Shown here in pieces: positions 1 through 6,880 of a stretch of DNA of 9,419 nucleotides; the first letter of the stretch is position 1, and the number at the start of each line of letters is the position of its first letter. The stretch is from the NCBI GenBank assembly GCA_937907305.1, contig CALERQ010000088.1, forward strand, positions 1 to 9,419. The letters run 5' to 3'. A model generated the notes under the pieces. It searched no databases and was not told the DNA's origin. It was given only the letters and a program-made list of their open reading frames with translations. Made by a program: the position numbers and the translations under genes. Source of the stretch: an uncultured Clostridia bacterium. GTDB lineage: Bacteria; Bacillota; Clostridia; Oscillospirales; Ruminococcaceae.

Positions 1-6
1 CTCCCC

Positions 7-1308
7 ATGCGCGTCGCGTTCTATACCCTTGGCTGCAAGGTCAACCAATACGAGACTGAGGTGCTTTCGGCCCGCTTTGCCGCCGAAGGCTTTGATGTCG
101 TCCCCGGACATGCCCCCGGCTGCGATGTCTATGTGGTGGGCAGCTGCACCGTCACCGCCGAAGGCGACCGCAAAACCCGCCAGGCCGTCCGCCGCTTCCG
201 GCGGGAAAATCCCGGCGCCATCGTGGTGCTCACCGGCTGTTACCCGCAGGCGTTCCCACAGGAGGCTGCCGCCGTCACGGAGGCCGATATCGTCACCGGC
301 GCCCTGGGCCGCGCCGCCCTGCCGCAGATGGTCAAAGCTTTCGCACTCGATCACCAGCGTGTCGTCAGCATCCCAAAGCACGAAAAAGGGGAGGACTTTG
401 AGGCCTGCTCCGCCGCCGATTTTGGCGTGCGCACCCGCGCCTTCCTCAAAATTCAGGATGGCTGCGATAACTGGTGCAGCTACTGCATCATTCCCGCCGC
501 GCGCGGGCCGGTGCGCAGCAAGCCCATGCCGGAGCTGCAAAGCGAGCTTCTCACCCTGGCGCGGAACGGCTACCGCGAGGTCGTCCTCACCGGCATCAAT
601 CTCTCCAATTACGGCCGGGAATGGGGCCTGCACCTCTCCGATGCCGTCTTAGCGGCCGCCGCCACCCCCGGTGTTGAGCGGGTCCGTCTCGGCTCCATCG
701 AGCCGGACCTCCTCACCCCGCAGGAAATTTACCGCCTGGCGGAAGGCTGCGAGGGCAAGCTCTGCCCACAGTTCCACCTTTCGCTGCAAAGCGGCTGCGA
801 TGCCACCCTGCGCCGCATGAACCGCCACTACGATACCGTCCAGTACCGTGCCGTGGCCGAAGCGGTGCGAAAGGCCTTCCCCGGAGCCGCCCTCACCACC
901 GATATGATGGTCGGCTTTGCCGGCGAGACCGAAGCGGATCACCAGGAGTCTTTGCAATTTGCCCGGGAGATCGGCTTCGCCAAAATTCACGCCTTTGCGT
1001 ACAGCCAGCGCCCCGGCACCCGCGCCGCCGCTATGTCGGATCAGGTGCCGCAGGCGGAGAAAAGGCGCCGCTGCGCCGAGCTCATCGCCGTGGCCGCCGA
1101 GCTGCGGAAAGCCGCCCTCACCGCCATGCTGGGACAGACCCATCCGGTGCTGTTCGAAAGCCGCGGGCAGCAGGGCTGCACCGGCTACACCCCCAATTAC
1201 ACCCCCGTCACCGTCTTCGATCCCGCCATCCACCCCGGCGAGATCCGCCCGGTGCTGCTCACCGCCATCGCCCCCGATGCCGACGGCTGCGAGGGAATTT
1301 TAGTTTGA
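7..1308 (+). CDS. mtaB: tRNA methylthiotransferase MtaB (radical SAM, ms2t6A formation)
   Basis: 433 residues. The family adds a methylthio group at C2 of N6-threonylcarbamoyladenosine-37 in tRNAs reading ANN codons, using two [4Fe-4S] clusters and S-adenosylmethionine in the cytosol. Seen: the N-terminal UPF0004 domain with its three cluster cysteines (C10 in LGCKVNQYE, C47 in GSCTVT, C78 in TGCYPQ), the radical-SAM CxxxCxxC (C153, C157, C160 in DGCDNWCSYC) followed by IIPAARGPVRS, and a C-terminal TRAM-like segment from about residue 370. The LGCKVNQYE start and overall length are typical of MtaB rather than MiaB or RimO. The start is the ATG at 7. Only six bases lie upstream in the window, so its ribosome binding site cannot be judged. 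It is the first gene of a same-strand run; the HNH gene begins 16 nt after its stop. Confidence 0.95.
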   Translation: MRVAFYTLGCKVNQYETEVLSARFAAEGFDVVPGHAPGCDVYVVGSCTVTAEGDRKTRQAVRRFRRENPGAIVVLTGCYPQAFPQEAAAVTEADIVTGALGRAALPQMVKAFALDHQRVVSIPKHEKGEDFEACSAADFGVRTRAFLKIQDGCDNWCSYCIIPAARGPVRSKPMPELQSELLTLARNGYREVVLTGINLSNYGREWGLHLSDAVLAAAATPGVERVRLGSIEPDLLTPQEIYRLAEGCEGKLCPQFHLSLQSGCDATLRRMNRHYDTVQYRAVAEAVRKAFPGAALTTDMMVGFAGETEADHQESLQFAREIGFAKIHAFAYSQRPGTRAAAMSDQVPQAEKRRRCAELIAVAAELRKAALTAMLGQTHPVLFESRGQQGCTGYTPNYTPVTVFDPAIHPGEIRPVLLTAIAPDADGCEGILV

Positions 1309-1324
1309 TAAAGGTCGTGATGAT

Positions 1325-2194
1325 GTGAAAGACTTTTTTAATTCCATTGACCCCACACAACTTTGGGTCATCATCGCCCTTTTCGTTGGAATAGTCATAA
1401 TTGTTTTATGTCTTTGCATAGAAAGCAAACGCCGCAAAGAACGGGAAGCCCGCTACCGTTGCCTTATTGAACACAACAGTCCCCGTTATTTGGCATTGCT
1501 TGAACTCAATAAAAAGTTTGATTTTTCTCTTCCCTTTACAGATTCCTACACCTACTATATACGCGCCAAATCGAAAGCGCAGTTTGACCACTACAACTTT
1601 GACCGGTTTGTGGAAGAAAAAATTGAAGCAGGGCCTGACGCCTGTTTGCAGTATATCCAAACTCTCTCTGCCTACCAAAAGAAGTATACCGAATACAAAG
1701 ATGCCTTATTAACACTTCCTCCCCCTGCCTCCGAAAAAGATGCCACTAGGAGCGAAATCCCCTACAAGTTTTATAAAGCCGCTGAAGCTGAATTAGTTTC
1801 CAAAGCAACTCAGCCCTTTATCAATCATCAGTTGGTCTGCCAATGTAGCTATATCAGTCCAAAAGGGCGAACATCTCTCCAGCGCCAACAGGCATACTCT
1901 CTCAATGATGTTGTTCGGCATTACAACATCGTTATGCGTAGGCTGGAAGAGAAAAACACCAAGGAAGGTCAGCGAAAAGCCATGACCAACTCCATGCGTT
2001 ATGACATCATGAAGCGGGACAATTTCCGTTGTGTCCTCTGCGGTCGTTCCAGCGCCGACGGCGCCGTTCTTCATGTTGACCACATTGTTCCAGTAGCCAA
2101 GGGCGGAAAGTCGGTTTCCGAGAACCTCCGCACCCTTTGCCAAGAATGCAATTCCGGTAAGCGTGATAAATACGATCCCGACGGGATCAACTAA
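1325..2194 (+). CDS. Membrane-anchored HNH endonuclease
   Basis: 289 residues from a GTG start; the nearby ATG at 1320 meets a stop at once, and AAAGG at 1311-1315 is the likely ribosome binding site. One N-terminal membrane helix (about residues 13-32, VIIALFVGIVIIVLCLC) is followed by a basic KRRKERE stretch, which predicts the bulk in the cytoplasm. Residues 40-215 are a charged region I do not recognise. The C-terminus (about 224-283) is a clear HNH domain: RYDIMKRDNFRC, zinc cysteines C236/C239 and C272/C275, the catalytic LHVDHIVP (H250, D252, H253), and N267 in ENLRTLCQECN. HNH domains cleave or nick DNA; the target here is unknown. The first part of the gene is much more AT-rich than its neighbours, suggesting acquisition. 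A role in defence against foreign DNA is possible but is inference only. Confidence 0.88.
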   Translation: MKDFFNSIDPTQLWVIIALFVGIVIIVLCLCIESKRRKEREARYRCLIEHNSPRYLALLELNKKFDFSLPFTDSYTYYIRAKSKAQFDHYNFDRFVEEKIEAGPDACLQYIQTLSAYQKKYTEYKDALLTLPPPASEKDATRSEIPYKFYKAAEAELVSKATQPFINHQLVCQCSYISPKGRTSLQRQQAYSLNDVVRHYNIVMRRLEEKNTKEGQRKAMTNSMRYDIMKRDNFRCVLCGRSSADGAVLHVDHIVPVAKGGKSVSENLRTLCQECNSGKRDKYDPDGIN

Positions 2195-2212
2195 CCTGCG
2201 AAAGGAGCCCCC

Positions 2213-2359
2213 ATGACTCTTCTCTACCTCATCACTGCCATCTTCACCATGCTGTCGCTGGTGCTCAGCGTCCGCCGGGTGCCCCGTGCCGTCACCGTGC
2301 TGCAGGCGGTCGCCTTCGCCTGCGCCGTTGCCCTGTTCATCCATTACCTCGCTAAATAA
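2213..2359 (+). CDS. 48-residue two-helix membrane peptide, unknown function
   Basis: This short gene begins at the ATG at 2213, five bases after a strong AAAGGAG (2201-2207), and ends with TAA at 2357-2359. The product is hydrophobic, with two probable membrane helices (about residues 2-20 and 28-44) joined by a short basic turn, SVRRVPR. There is no signal cleavage site, cysteine motif or recognisable domain. It sits 18 nt after the HNH stop and 14 nt before the GNAT start, so it is probably co-transcribed with both. The strong ribosome binding site, GC-rich third positions and tight packing support it being real. No function is assigned. Confidence 0.7.
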   Translation: MTLLYLITAIFTMLSLVLSVRRVPRAVTVLQAVAFACAVALFIHYLAK

Positions 2360-2373
2360 TAAAGGAGTCCCCC

Positions 2374-2934
2374 ATGCTGTTCCGTCCCGCCACCGAATCT
2401 GATTTAGACGCCGTCGAGCGCCACTATACCGAGCTGCTCACCCATGAGGCCGAAACCGGCCGCAGCACCACCAATTGGTCCCTGGGGGTCTACCCCACCC
2501 GGAAAACCGCCGCCGCGGCCCTGGCCGCCGACACCCTGTGGGTGCTGGAACGGGAGGGCGAACCCGTCGCCAGCGTCATCCTCAATCACCACCAGGATGA
2601 TTTCTATGCCGCCATTGGCTGGCAGTACCCCGCCCCGCCGGAAAAAGTCCTGGTGGTCCATACCCTCTGCATCCCGCCCCGGTATGCCGGGCAGGGACTT
2701 GGCCGGGAATGCGTTTCCCGCATCAAGCAGCAGGCCGCCGCCATGGGCTGCGCCGTCATCCGGCTGGATACCTGGGCCGGCAACATTCCCGCCGCCACCC
2801 TGTACCAGAAAAACGGTTTTTCCCTTTGCGGGCGCGCCCAGGTCCTTTTTCAGGGCAAAATACCGGAGGAGCTTGTTTTCCTCGAATACCGCTGCCCGCC
2901 CAGCACCAATCCCCCGGCGGTCTGCGGCAGCTGA
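2374..2934 (+). CDS. GNAT family N-acetyltransferase
   Basis: 186 residues, started by ATG after AAAGGAG at 2361-2367. The GNAT fold transfers an acetyl group from acetyl-CoA to an amine. Seen: an N-terminal FRPATESDLDAVERHY strand-helix, the central strand VLVVHTLCIPPRYAGQGLGR with the RxxGxG-type acetyl-CoA pyrophosphate loop (residues 103-110), and a late motif LDTWAGNIPAATLYQKNGF (about 131-149) typical of the C-terminal lobe. The substrate cannot be told from sequence; candidates are a ribosomal protein N-terminus, a small amine or an antibiotic. It is the last member of the closely spaced mtaB-to-GNAT run. The 142 nt after it hold no clear promoter or terminator. Confidence 0.9.
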   Translation: MLFRPATESDLDAVERHYTELLTHEAETGRSTTNWSLGVYPTRKTAAAALAADTLWVLEREGEPVASVILNHHQDDFYAAIGWQYPAPPEKVLVVHTLCIPPRYAGQGLGRECVSRIKQQAAAMGCAVIRLDTWAGNIPAATLYQKNGFSLCGRAQVLFQGKIPEELVFLEYRCPPSTNPPAVCGS

Positions 2935-3076
2935 AAATGGGCCCTGACCGCGTCGCGCGCCTTGACAGGCATCAGCCCGCCTTCACCGGGCATAAGCCTG
3001 CCTGCGGCCCCCTCCTTGTCATTTTCCCATTTTTATCCGCCGCCCCGCCAATCTCACTTGCTTTGGAGAAAAAACC

Positions 3077-4393
3077 ATGTCCATTCTCATTGATAGCGTC
3101 ACCCCGCATACCCCCGCCGCCAAAGCTGGCATCCGGGCCGGCGACCGCCTGGTCGCGGTCAACGGCAATCTCATCCACGATGTGCTGGATTACCGCTTTT
3201 ATATGATCGATACTTCCCTCACCGTCGAGGTGGAACGGGAGGGCAAACCGCTCTCCTTCCACATCAAAAAAGAGGAGTACGACGAGCTGGGGCTGGAATT
3301 CACCGATTATCTCATGGATCGCCAGCACCACTGCGCCAATAAATGCGTCTTCTGCTTTGTCGATCAGCTCCCCAAGGGCATGCGCGAAACCCTCTACTTT
3401 AAGGATGACGACAGCCGCATGAGCTTCCTGTTCGGCAGCTATGTCACCCTCACCAATATGACCGATGAGGACATCGCCCGCATCATCAAAATGCACATCA
3501 GCCCCATCAATATCTCGGTCCACGCCACCAATCCGGACCTGCGGGTGGAGCTGATGAAAAACCCCCGCAGCGGCGAAGTGCTCAAGTATATCCCCCAGCT
3601 GGCCGCGCACCACATCCGCATCAATGCCCAGATCGTTATTTGTCCCGGCCTCAATGACGGCGAGGAGCTGCGCCGCAGCCTGTGGGATCTGGGGCAGTAC
3701 GCCCCGGAGGTACAAAGCATTGCCCTGGTGCCCGTCGGGCTCACCGGCCACCGGGAGGGTCTCTATCCTCTGCGCATGATGACCCCCGAGGAAGCCGCCG
3801 ACTGCATCCGCATCGCCGATGAATTCGGGGAAGAAATGCTGCGCCGCCACGGCAGCCGCATCGCTTTCTGTGCTGATGAGCTCTACCTCATCGCCGGGCT
3901 GCCCCTGCCGGATTACGGCTACTACGAGGACTTTGACCAACTGGGCAATGGCGTCGGCACCACAGCCATGCTGCGGGATGAGTTCGCCTCTGCCCTTTCC
4001 ATGGAGGACGGCGACGAGGAGGAAAGCCACTTCGCCCTCGCCACCGGCGAAGCCGCCGCGCCCCTCCTGCGGGAGCTTTTGGAAACCGCCCGGGAAAAGT
4101 TCCCCCACCGCCAGCTTACCGTCTACGGCGTGCCCAATATCACCTTCGGCGGTGGGGTCAATGTCACCGGCCTCGTCTGCGGCCGGGATATCATCGAATA
4201 CCTCCGGGATAAACCCCTCTACCAAGGGCTCATCCTCCCGGAGATCATGCTGCGGGACGAAAAGGATAAATTCCTGGATGACTCCACCCCCTACGATGTC
4301 GCCGAAGCGCTGCACACCCCGGTCTTTGTCGCCGGCATGGATGGCGCTGATCTCTTAGACGCCCTGCTTGGCCTTACCCCGCCCCTGGCATAG
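3077..4393 (+). CDS. DUF512 family protein: PDZ domain plus radical-SAM-like core
   Basis: 438 residues, ATG preceded by TTGGAGAAAAAACC. Seen: an N-terminal PDZ-like domain (about 1-65; TPAAKAGIRAGDRLVAVNG is the carboxylate-loop region), then a cysteine trio C86/C90/C93 in CANKCVFCFVDQLP that matches the radical-SAM CxxxCxxC spacing, and a long C-terminal DUF512 region including a glycine-rich TFGGGVNVTGL near the end. The family is widespread in Clostridia and often annotated as 'DUF512 domain-containing' or 'radical SAM protein'. I know of no established reaction for it, so none is given. In many relatives it sits near ribosome-assembly GTPase genes; here its neighbours are a GNAT gene and a repeat element. 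Length and domain order look normal and complete. A long antisense frame covers it but looks like a coding shadow. Confidence 0.9.
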   Translation: MSILIDSVTPHTPAAKAGIRAGDRLVAVNGNLIHDVLDYRFYMIDTSLTVEVEREGKPLSFHIKKEEYDELGLEFTDYLMDRQHHCANKCVFCFVDQLPKGMRETLYFKDDDSRMSFLFGSYVTLTNMTDEDIARIIKMHISPINISVHATNPDLRVELMKNPRSGEVLKYIPQLAAHHIRINAQIVICPGLNDGEELRRSLWDLGQYAPEVQSIALVPVGLTGHREGLYPLRMMTPEEAADCIRIADEFGEEMLRRHGSRIAFCADELYLIAGLPLPDYGYYEDFDQLGNGVGTTAMLRDEFASALSMEDGDEEESHFALATGEAAAPLLRELLETAREKFPHRQLTVYGVPNITFGGGVNVTGLVCGRDIIEYLRDKPLYQGLILPEIMLRDEKDKFLDDSTPYDVAEALHTPVFVAGMDGADLLDALLGLTPPLA

Positions 4394-4413
4394 TCTCTGC
4401 AAGCCGCAAATTT

Positions 4414-4496
4414 CGGGCCGCAGGCCAAACCGTCCTCCGGACGGTTTCCGCGGACTGCGTCCGCGGCGGCGGCTCCGCCGCCGGGCCTGCGGCCCG
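4414..4496. repeat. Cloverleaf palindromic element 1 (four-way junction)
   Basis: These 83 nt are fully accounted for by one fold. A 13-bp outer stem (4414-4426 with 4484-4496) encloses three hairpins: 9 bp (4427-4435/4439-4447, loop TCC), 8 bp (4448-4455/4459-4466, loop TGC) and 7 bp (4467-4473/4477-4483, loop TCC). All pairs are Watson-Crick and no base is left unpaired at the junction. It starts 21 nt after the DUF512 stop and runs straight into a poly-C tract. It is not a tRNA: the loops are three bases, with no anticodon or T loop. A second element of the same plan lies at 7614-7707. It could be a mobile palindromic repeat, a single-stranded DNA substrate or an RNA structure; the sequence does not say which. 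Confidence 0.85.
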
Positions 4497-4532
<36 letters not shown>

Positions 4533-4589
4533 CTCCCCTGCCCCCTCTCTCCCCCGCACCCCATCAAACCACCCAAGGAGGATTCCCCC

Positions 4590-5591
4590 ATGATCCGTTT
4601 TGCCACCATCGGCTCCGGCCAAATCGTCGAAGACTTCCTCACCGAAGCCAAAAAGCACCCCGATTTTACACTCACCGCCGTCTATTCCCGTACCGCGGAG
4701 CGTGCCGCCGAGTTCGCCGCCCAGTGGGGCGCCGCCCTCACCTTCACCGACTTAAACCAGCTGGCCGCCTGCGGCGAGGTCGATGCCGTCTATATCGCCA
4801 GTCCCAATCTCTGCCACGCCGAACAGGCCATCACCCTGATGAAGGCCGGCAAGCACATCCTGTGCGAAAAGCCCATGGCCACCACCTACATCGATTGCGA
4901 CGGCATGGTGCTGCAGGCGCACAATAGCCATGTCATCCTGCTGGAGGGCATGCGCACCCTGTTTTCCCCCGGCTTCGCCCGGCTGCACCAGCTCATCCCG
5001 GAGATCGGCACCCTGCGCCGCATCACCGCGGGCTACTGTCAGTATTCCAGCCGGTACGATAGCTACCTTTCCGGCGGCCGCCCCAATGCCTTCGATCCCC
5101 GCCTCAATAACGCCGCCGTCGCCGATCTCGGTGTCTACTGCATCGCCCCCACCATCGCCATGGCCGGCGAGCCCCAAAAGGTCCTCTCCTGCTGCAATAA
5201 GATCGGTGAGTTCGAGGCCCAGGGCGGCGCGCTGGCCCAGTACCCCACCTTCCTGGCCGATTGGCGCTGGAGTAAAATAGCCGATAGCCCCCTCCCCTCC
5301 GCCATCGAGGGCGAAAAGGGCGCCATCCTCATCGGTAAATGGGATACCATGTCCCCCCTCACCCTGTGCCTGCGCGGCCAGGAGCCAAAGCCCATCCCCA
5401 TCGAGGATGAAACCTCCCCCCTCTACGCCGAGCTGGATGCCTTCATCAGCATGATCAAGCGCCGCGGCGGCAATGAGGGCTACCTCTCCATCTCGCTGGC
5501 CACCTGCCGCGTGCTGGATGAGATCGCCAAGCAGAATAAGATCACCTTCCGCCAAACCTGCTGGAACATGGTCGTCCACCGGGATGAATAA
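4590..5591 (+). CDS. Gfo/Idh/MocA family NAD(P)-dependent oxidoreductase
   Basis: 333 residues. The start is the ATG at 4590, eight bases after AAGGAGG at 4575-4581. The frame stays open upstream to 4368, but that part would read through the cloverleaf and translate poly-C as polyproline, so it is rejected. Seen: a Rossmann nucleotide-binding start, MIRFATIGSGQIVEDF (GxGxxV at 8-13), YIASPNLCHAEQ, the family hallmark CEKPMA (E93-K94-P95) that carries the catalytic lysine of the Gfo/Idh group, and a central VADLGVYCI (D179, G181, Y183; many relatives have His at the last place). Members oxidise or reduce sugars, inositols or related polyols with NAD(P). The substrate is unknown, and no sugar transporter or kinase is visible nearby. 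It ends just before a bidirectional terminator. Confidence 0.92.
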   Translation: MIRFATIGSGQIVEDFLTEAKKHPDFTLTAVYSRTAERAAEFAAQWGAALTFTDLNQLAACGEVDAVYIASPNLCHAEQAITLMKAGKHILCEKPMATTYIDCDGMVLQAHNSHVILLEGMRTLFSPGFARLHQLIPEIGTLRRITAGYCQYSSRYDSYLSGGRPNAFDPRLNNAAVADLGVYCIAPTIAMAGEPQKVLSCCNKIGEFEAQGGALAQYPTFLADWRWSKIADSPLPSAIEGEKGAILIGKWDTMSPLTLCLRGQEPKPIPIEDETSPLYAELDAFISMIKRRGGNEGYLSISLATCRVLDEIAKQNKITFRQTCWNMVVHRDE

Positions 5592-5610
5592 GTAAAACTC
5601 GTAAAAAATT

Positions 5611-5648
5611 AAGAGAGTATCCCATCACGGCGATACTCTCTTTTATTT
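5611..5648. terminator. Bidirectional Rho-independent terminator
   Basis: An 11-bp stem (5611-5621 with 5632-5642) with a 10-nt loop is followed on the + strand by TTTTATTT and on the - strand by TTAATTTTTTAC. It lies 19 nt after the oxidoreductase stop and overlaps the stop codon of the convergent XRE gene, so it can serve both. Confidence 0.88.
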
Positions 5649-5921
5649 CGCTCTAATATCCTCTATCAGCAGCTGCAAATGCCCCACCGCGCCAGGAGGA
5701 AGCCCGCTAACATCCAGTGTCTTTCGCCCATCCAGCCCCAACAGATAATCGGTCGAAACGCCCAGCGTCAGCGCCAGCTTCACCAGCATCTCGATGGAAG
5801 GCTGAATGTTATCGTTTTCCCAGTTGGAAACGCTTTGCTTGGTCACCCCCAGCAGCCCGGCCAGTTCCACCTGGCTCATCCCCCGGGCCTGCCGCACCTC
5901 CCGTATCCGCTGGTTCAGCAC
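5643..5921 (-). CDS. XRE-family helix-turn-helix transcriptional regulator
   Basis: 92 residues from the GTG at 5921, chosen because GGAGG (5934-5930 on the - strand) sits eight bases upstream and because the protein then begins VLNQRIREVRQARG, as the family usually does. An in-frame ATG at 5936 and a TTG at 5942 are possible but lack a good ribosome binding site. Seen: a Cro/CI-type helix-turn-helix (SQVELAGLLGVTKQSVSNWE, about residues 16-35), a following helix ending VSTDYLLGLDG, and a short C-terminal tail. This type is a dimeric DNA-binding repressor. It is divergent from the gene at 6032. Two matching palindromes cover the shared promoter region (5950-5963 and 5984-5997), which predicts self-repression and control of the 6032-6585 pair. 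It ends inside the shared terminator. Confidence 0.9.
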   Translation of the reverse strand: MLNQRIREVRQARGMSQVELAGLLGVTKQSVSNWENDNIQPSIEMLVKLALTLGVSTDYLLGLDGRKTLDVSGLPPGAVGHLQLLIEDIRAK

Positions 5922-5949
5922 ATCAACCACCTCCATCGCCAAATATCTC

Positions 5950-5963
5950 GATACTATTGTATT
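5950..5963. promoter_or_regulatory. Putative XRE operator, left copy
   Basis: GATACTATTGTATT contains the inverted repeat ATAC-N4-GTAT (5951-5962). It overlaps a TATAAT on the - strand (5966-5961) that could be the -10 box of the XRE gene; the -35 for that promoter is weak. It shares ATACTAT-GTATT with the right copy, and the two centres are 34 bp apart, near three helical turns. Confidence 0.6.
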
Positions 5964-5970
5964 ATATTTA

Positions 5971-5999
5971 TTGACAATATAAAAATACTATGGTATTGT
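5971..5999 (+). promoter_or_regulatory. Promoter of the 6032-6585 gene pair
   Basis: TTGACA at 5971-5976, a 17-bp spacer and TATTGT at 5994-5999 form a sigma-A-type promoter reading towards the gene at 6032. The -35 is perfect and the -10 matches four of six. The right operator copy covers part of the spacer and the -10. Confidence 0.65.
5984..5997. promoter_or_regulatory. Putative XRE operator, right copy
   Basis: AATACTATGGTATT is a near-perfect inverted repeat (AATAC-N4-GTATT). It lies over the spacer and -10 of the + promoter, a repressing position, and at the -35 position of the - strand promoter. Its match to the left copy (5950-5963) supports both as binding sites of the divergent XRE regulator. 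Confidence 0.62.
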
Positions 6000-6031
6000 A
6001 ATATTGTACTATCGGAAAGGAGCGTCGCATT

Positions 6032-6427
6032 ATGGAAGGAAGCAAATTAGTTCAAGATATATTGGAGCTTATGGTAAAATGGGTGCGGTATGGAAACTTT
6101 CTGGAAGGAGAAAAGGAATATTGTCCCTTTGATCTTCTCAATTGTGTCATAGTTTCGCCTTCGGAGATGGGAAAAAAGCTAAGAATTGAAGTAACGATAT
6201 CTAATGATAATGGTGTGTTTCGTTTCCCTCCCTGCAACAGCGATTATAATAATTTCTGCAAAACATTAAATGATTACGGTATTCTTATTGATGGCAATAA
6301 GAAGATTTATTGGTCAATTAATCTGTCCCCCATAAATCGCAAGAAGCAGCTGAAGTTTCTTAAAACACTAGTTGCAGAAGTATCAAGAAGATACCGTGAT
6401 GTTAATATTTATAACTATATAAATTAA
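6032..6427 (+). CDS. 131-residue hypothetical protein under XRE control
   Basis: I do not recognise this protein. The ATG at 6032 follows AAAGGAG at 6016-6022. The product is soluble-looking, with no membrane helix or signal peptide. The N-terminal third has alternating charged and hydrophobic residues (LVQDILELMVKWVRYGNFLEG). The middle has beta-like stretches (LNCVIVSP, KLRIEVTIS), and a basic C-terminal helix (RKKQLKFLKTLVAEVSRRYRD) ends the protein. There are three scattered cysteines and no metal motif. It is by far the most AT-rich gene here (15 of 60 G/C at 6241-6300), which suggests transfer. Its stop overlaps the ribosome binding site of the next small gene, so the two are probably co-translated. 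A toxin, effector or phage-derived role would fit the XRE pairing, but nothing in the protein proves it. Confidence 0.75.
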   Translation: MEGSKLVQDILELMVKWVRYGNFLEGEKEYCPFDLLNCVIVSPSEMGKKLRIEVTISNDNGVFRFPPCNSDYNNFCKTLNDYGILIDGNKKIYWSINLSPINRKKQLKFLKTLVAEVSRRYRDVNIYNYIN

Positions 6428-6438
6428 AGGAGGCCCCC

Positions 6439-6585
6439 ATGGCTGATAACTACTGCAAATGCATCAAATGTAAGTACATAGACCCCACCGAGCGGGATAA
6501 AGGCTACAAATGGTACTGTACCGAATATAGAACCTACGAGGACCCCGAAAAAATCCGGGAATGCAACCGCTACAAAGAAGCCTGA
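6439..6585 (+). CDS. 48-residue cysteine-rich small protein (probable zinc binder)
   Basis: The ATG at 6439 follows AAAGGAGG at 6426-6433, which overlaps the TAA of the gene upstream. The product carries five cysteines: C6, C8 and C11 in YCKCIKCKY, C27 in WYCTEY and C42 in RECNRY. The spacing suggests a small zinc-binding fold. Short proteins of this look, CxCxxCxY-(G)YKWYC-ECxxY, are familiar to me as conserved hypotheticals in Clostridia, without known function. It is GC-richer than the gene before it, so the two may have different origins. It ends 22 nt before the terminator at 6608. Confidence 0.75.
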   Translation: MADNYCKCIKCKYIDPTERDKGYKWYCTEYRTYEDPEKIRECNRYKEA

Positions 6586-6607
6586 TTGCAAAATCACACA
6601 ACATAAA

Positions 6608-6650
6608 ACACCCCCGAAAGCATCTGCCTTCGGGGGTGTGCGCGTTTTTT
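6608..6650. terminator. Bidirectional Rho-independent terminator
   Basis: An 11-bp stem (6608-6618 with 6629-6639, ACACCCCCGAA against TTCGGGGGTGT) with a 10-nt loop is followed on the + strand by GCGCGTTTTTT. Read on the - strand it is followed by TTTATGTTG. It separates the small + operon from the convergent rpmF gene, whose stop is at 6654. Confidence 0.88.
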
Positions 6651-6653
6651 GGC

Positions 6654-6836
6654 TTATTCCTCTACCTTGATGACCTCTACGCCCTTGTAGTAGCCGCAGG
6701 CGGGGCATACGCGGTGGGGCAGCTTAAAGGAGCCGCACTGGGTGCAGCGGCACATAGCGGGAGCGTCCAGCTTCCACACATTGCTGCGTCTTTTATTCTT
6801 TCTTGCTTTCGAGCTTTTTCTCTTCGGTACTGCCAT
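6654..6836 (-). CDS. rpmF: 50S ribosomal protein L32 (zinc-binding form)
   Basis: 60 residues, complete. L32 is a component of the large ribosomal subunit. Seen: the typical start MAVPKRKSSKARKNKRRSN and a zinc ribbon with C31, C34, C44 and C47 (CTQCGSFKLPHRVCPACGYY). This is the metal-binding (C+) form. An extra cysteine at C29 gives CRCTQC. The ATG at 6836 follows AGGAGG on the - strand. It lies 44 nt downstream of yceD in the conserved yceD-rpmF order and is probably co-transcribed from the promoter at 7484-7512. Confidence 0.97.
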   Translation of the reverse strand: MAVPKRKSSKARKNKRRSNVWKLDAPAMCRCTQCGSFKLPHRVCPACGYYKGVEVIKVEE

Positions 6837-6880
6837 CTTATTTTCCTCCTACGATTATTTCATTTTGTTTTTGTCAAGTC

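Noticed and set aside
2962..2999. TTGACA at 2962 as a promoter for the DUF512 gene, and a GCCCG/CGGGC hairpin within it as a terminator
   Set aside because: There is no -10 hexamer at 16-18 bp, and the hairpin is short with no adjoining T run.
2972..4315. Long open frame on the - strand (447 codons)
   Set aside because: It is antisense to the well-supported DUF512 gene, has a composition typical of reverse-frame GC-rich shadows, and no ribosome binding site or domain.
4414..4496. Cloverleaf as a tRNA or tRNA-like gene
   Set aside because: All loops have three bases, there is no anticodon loop, T-loop sequence or acceptor single strand, and the junction has no linker bases.
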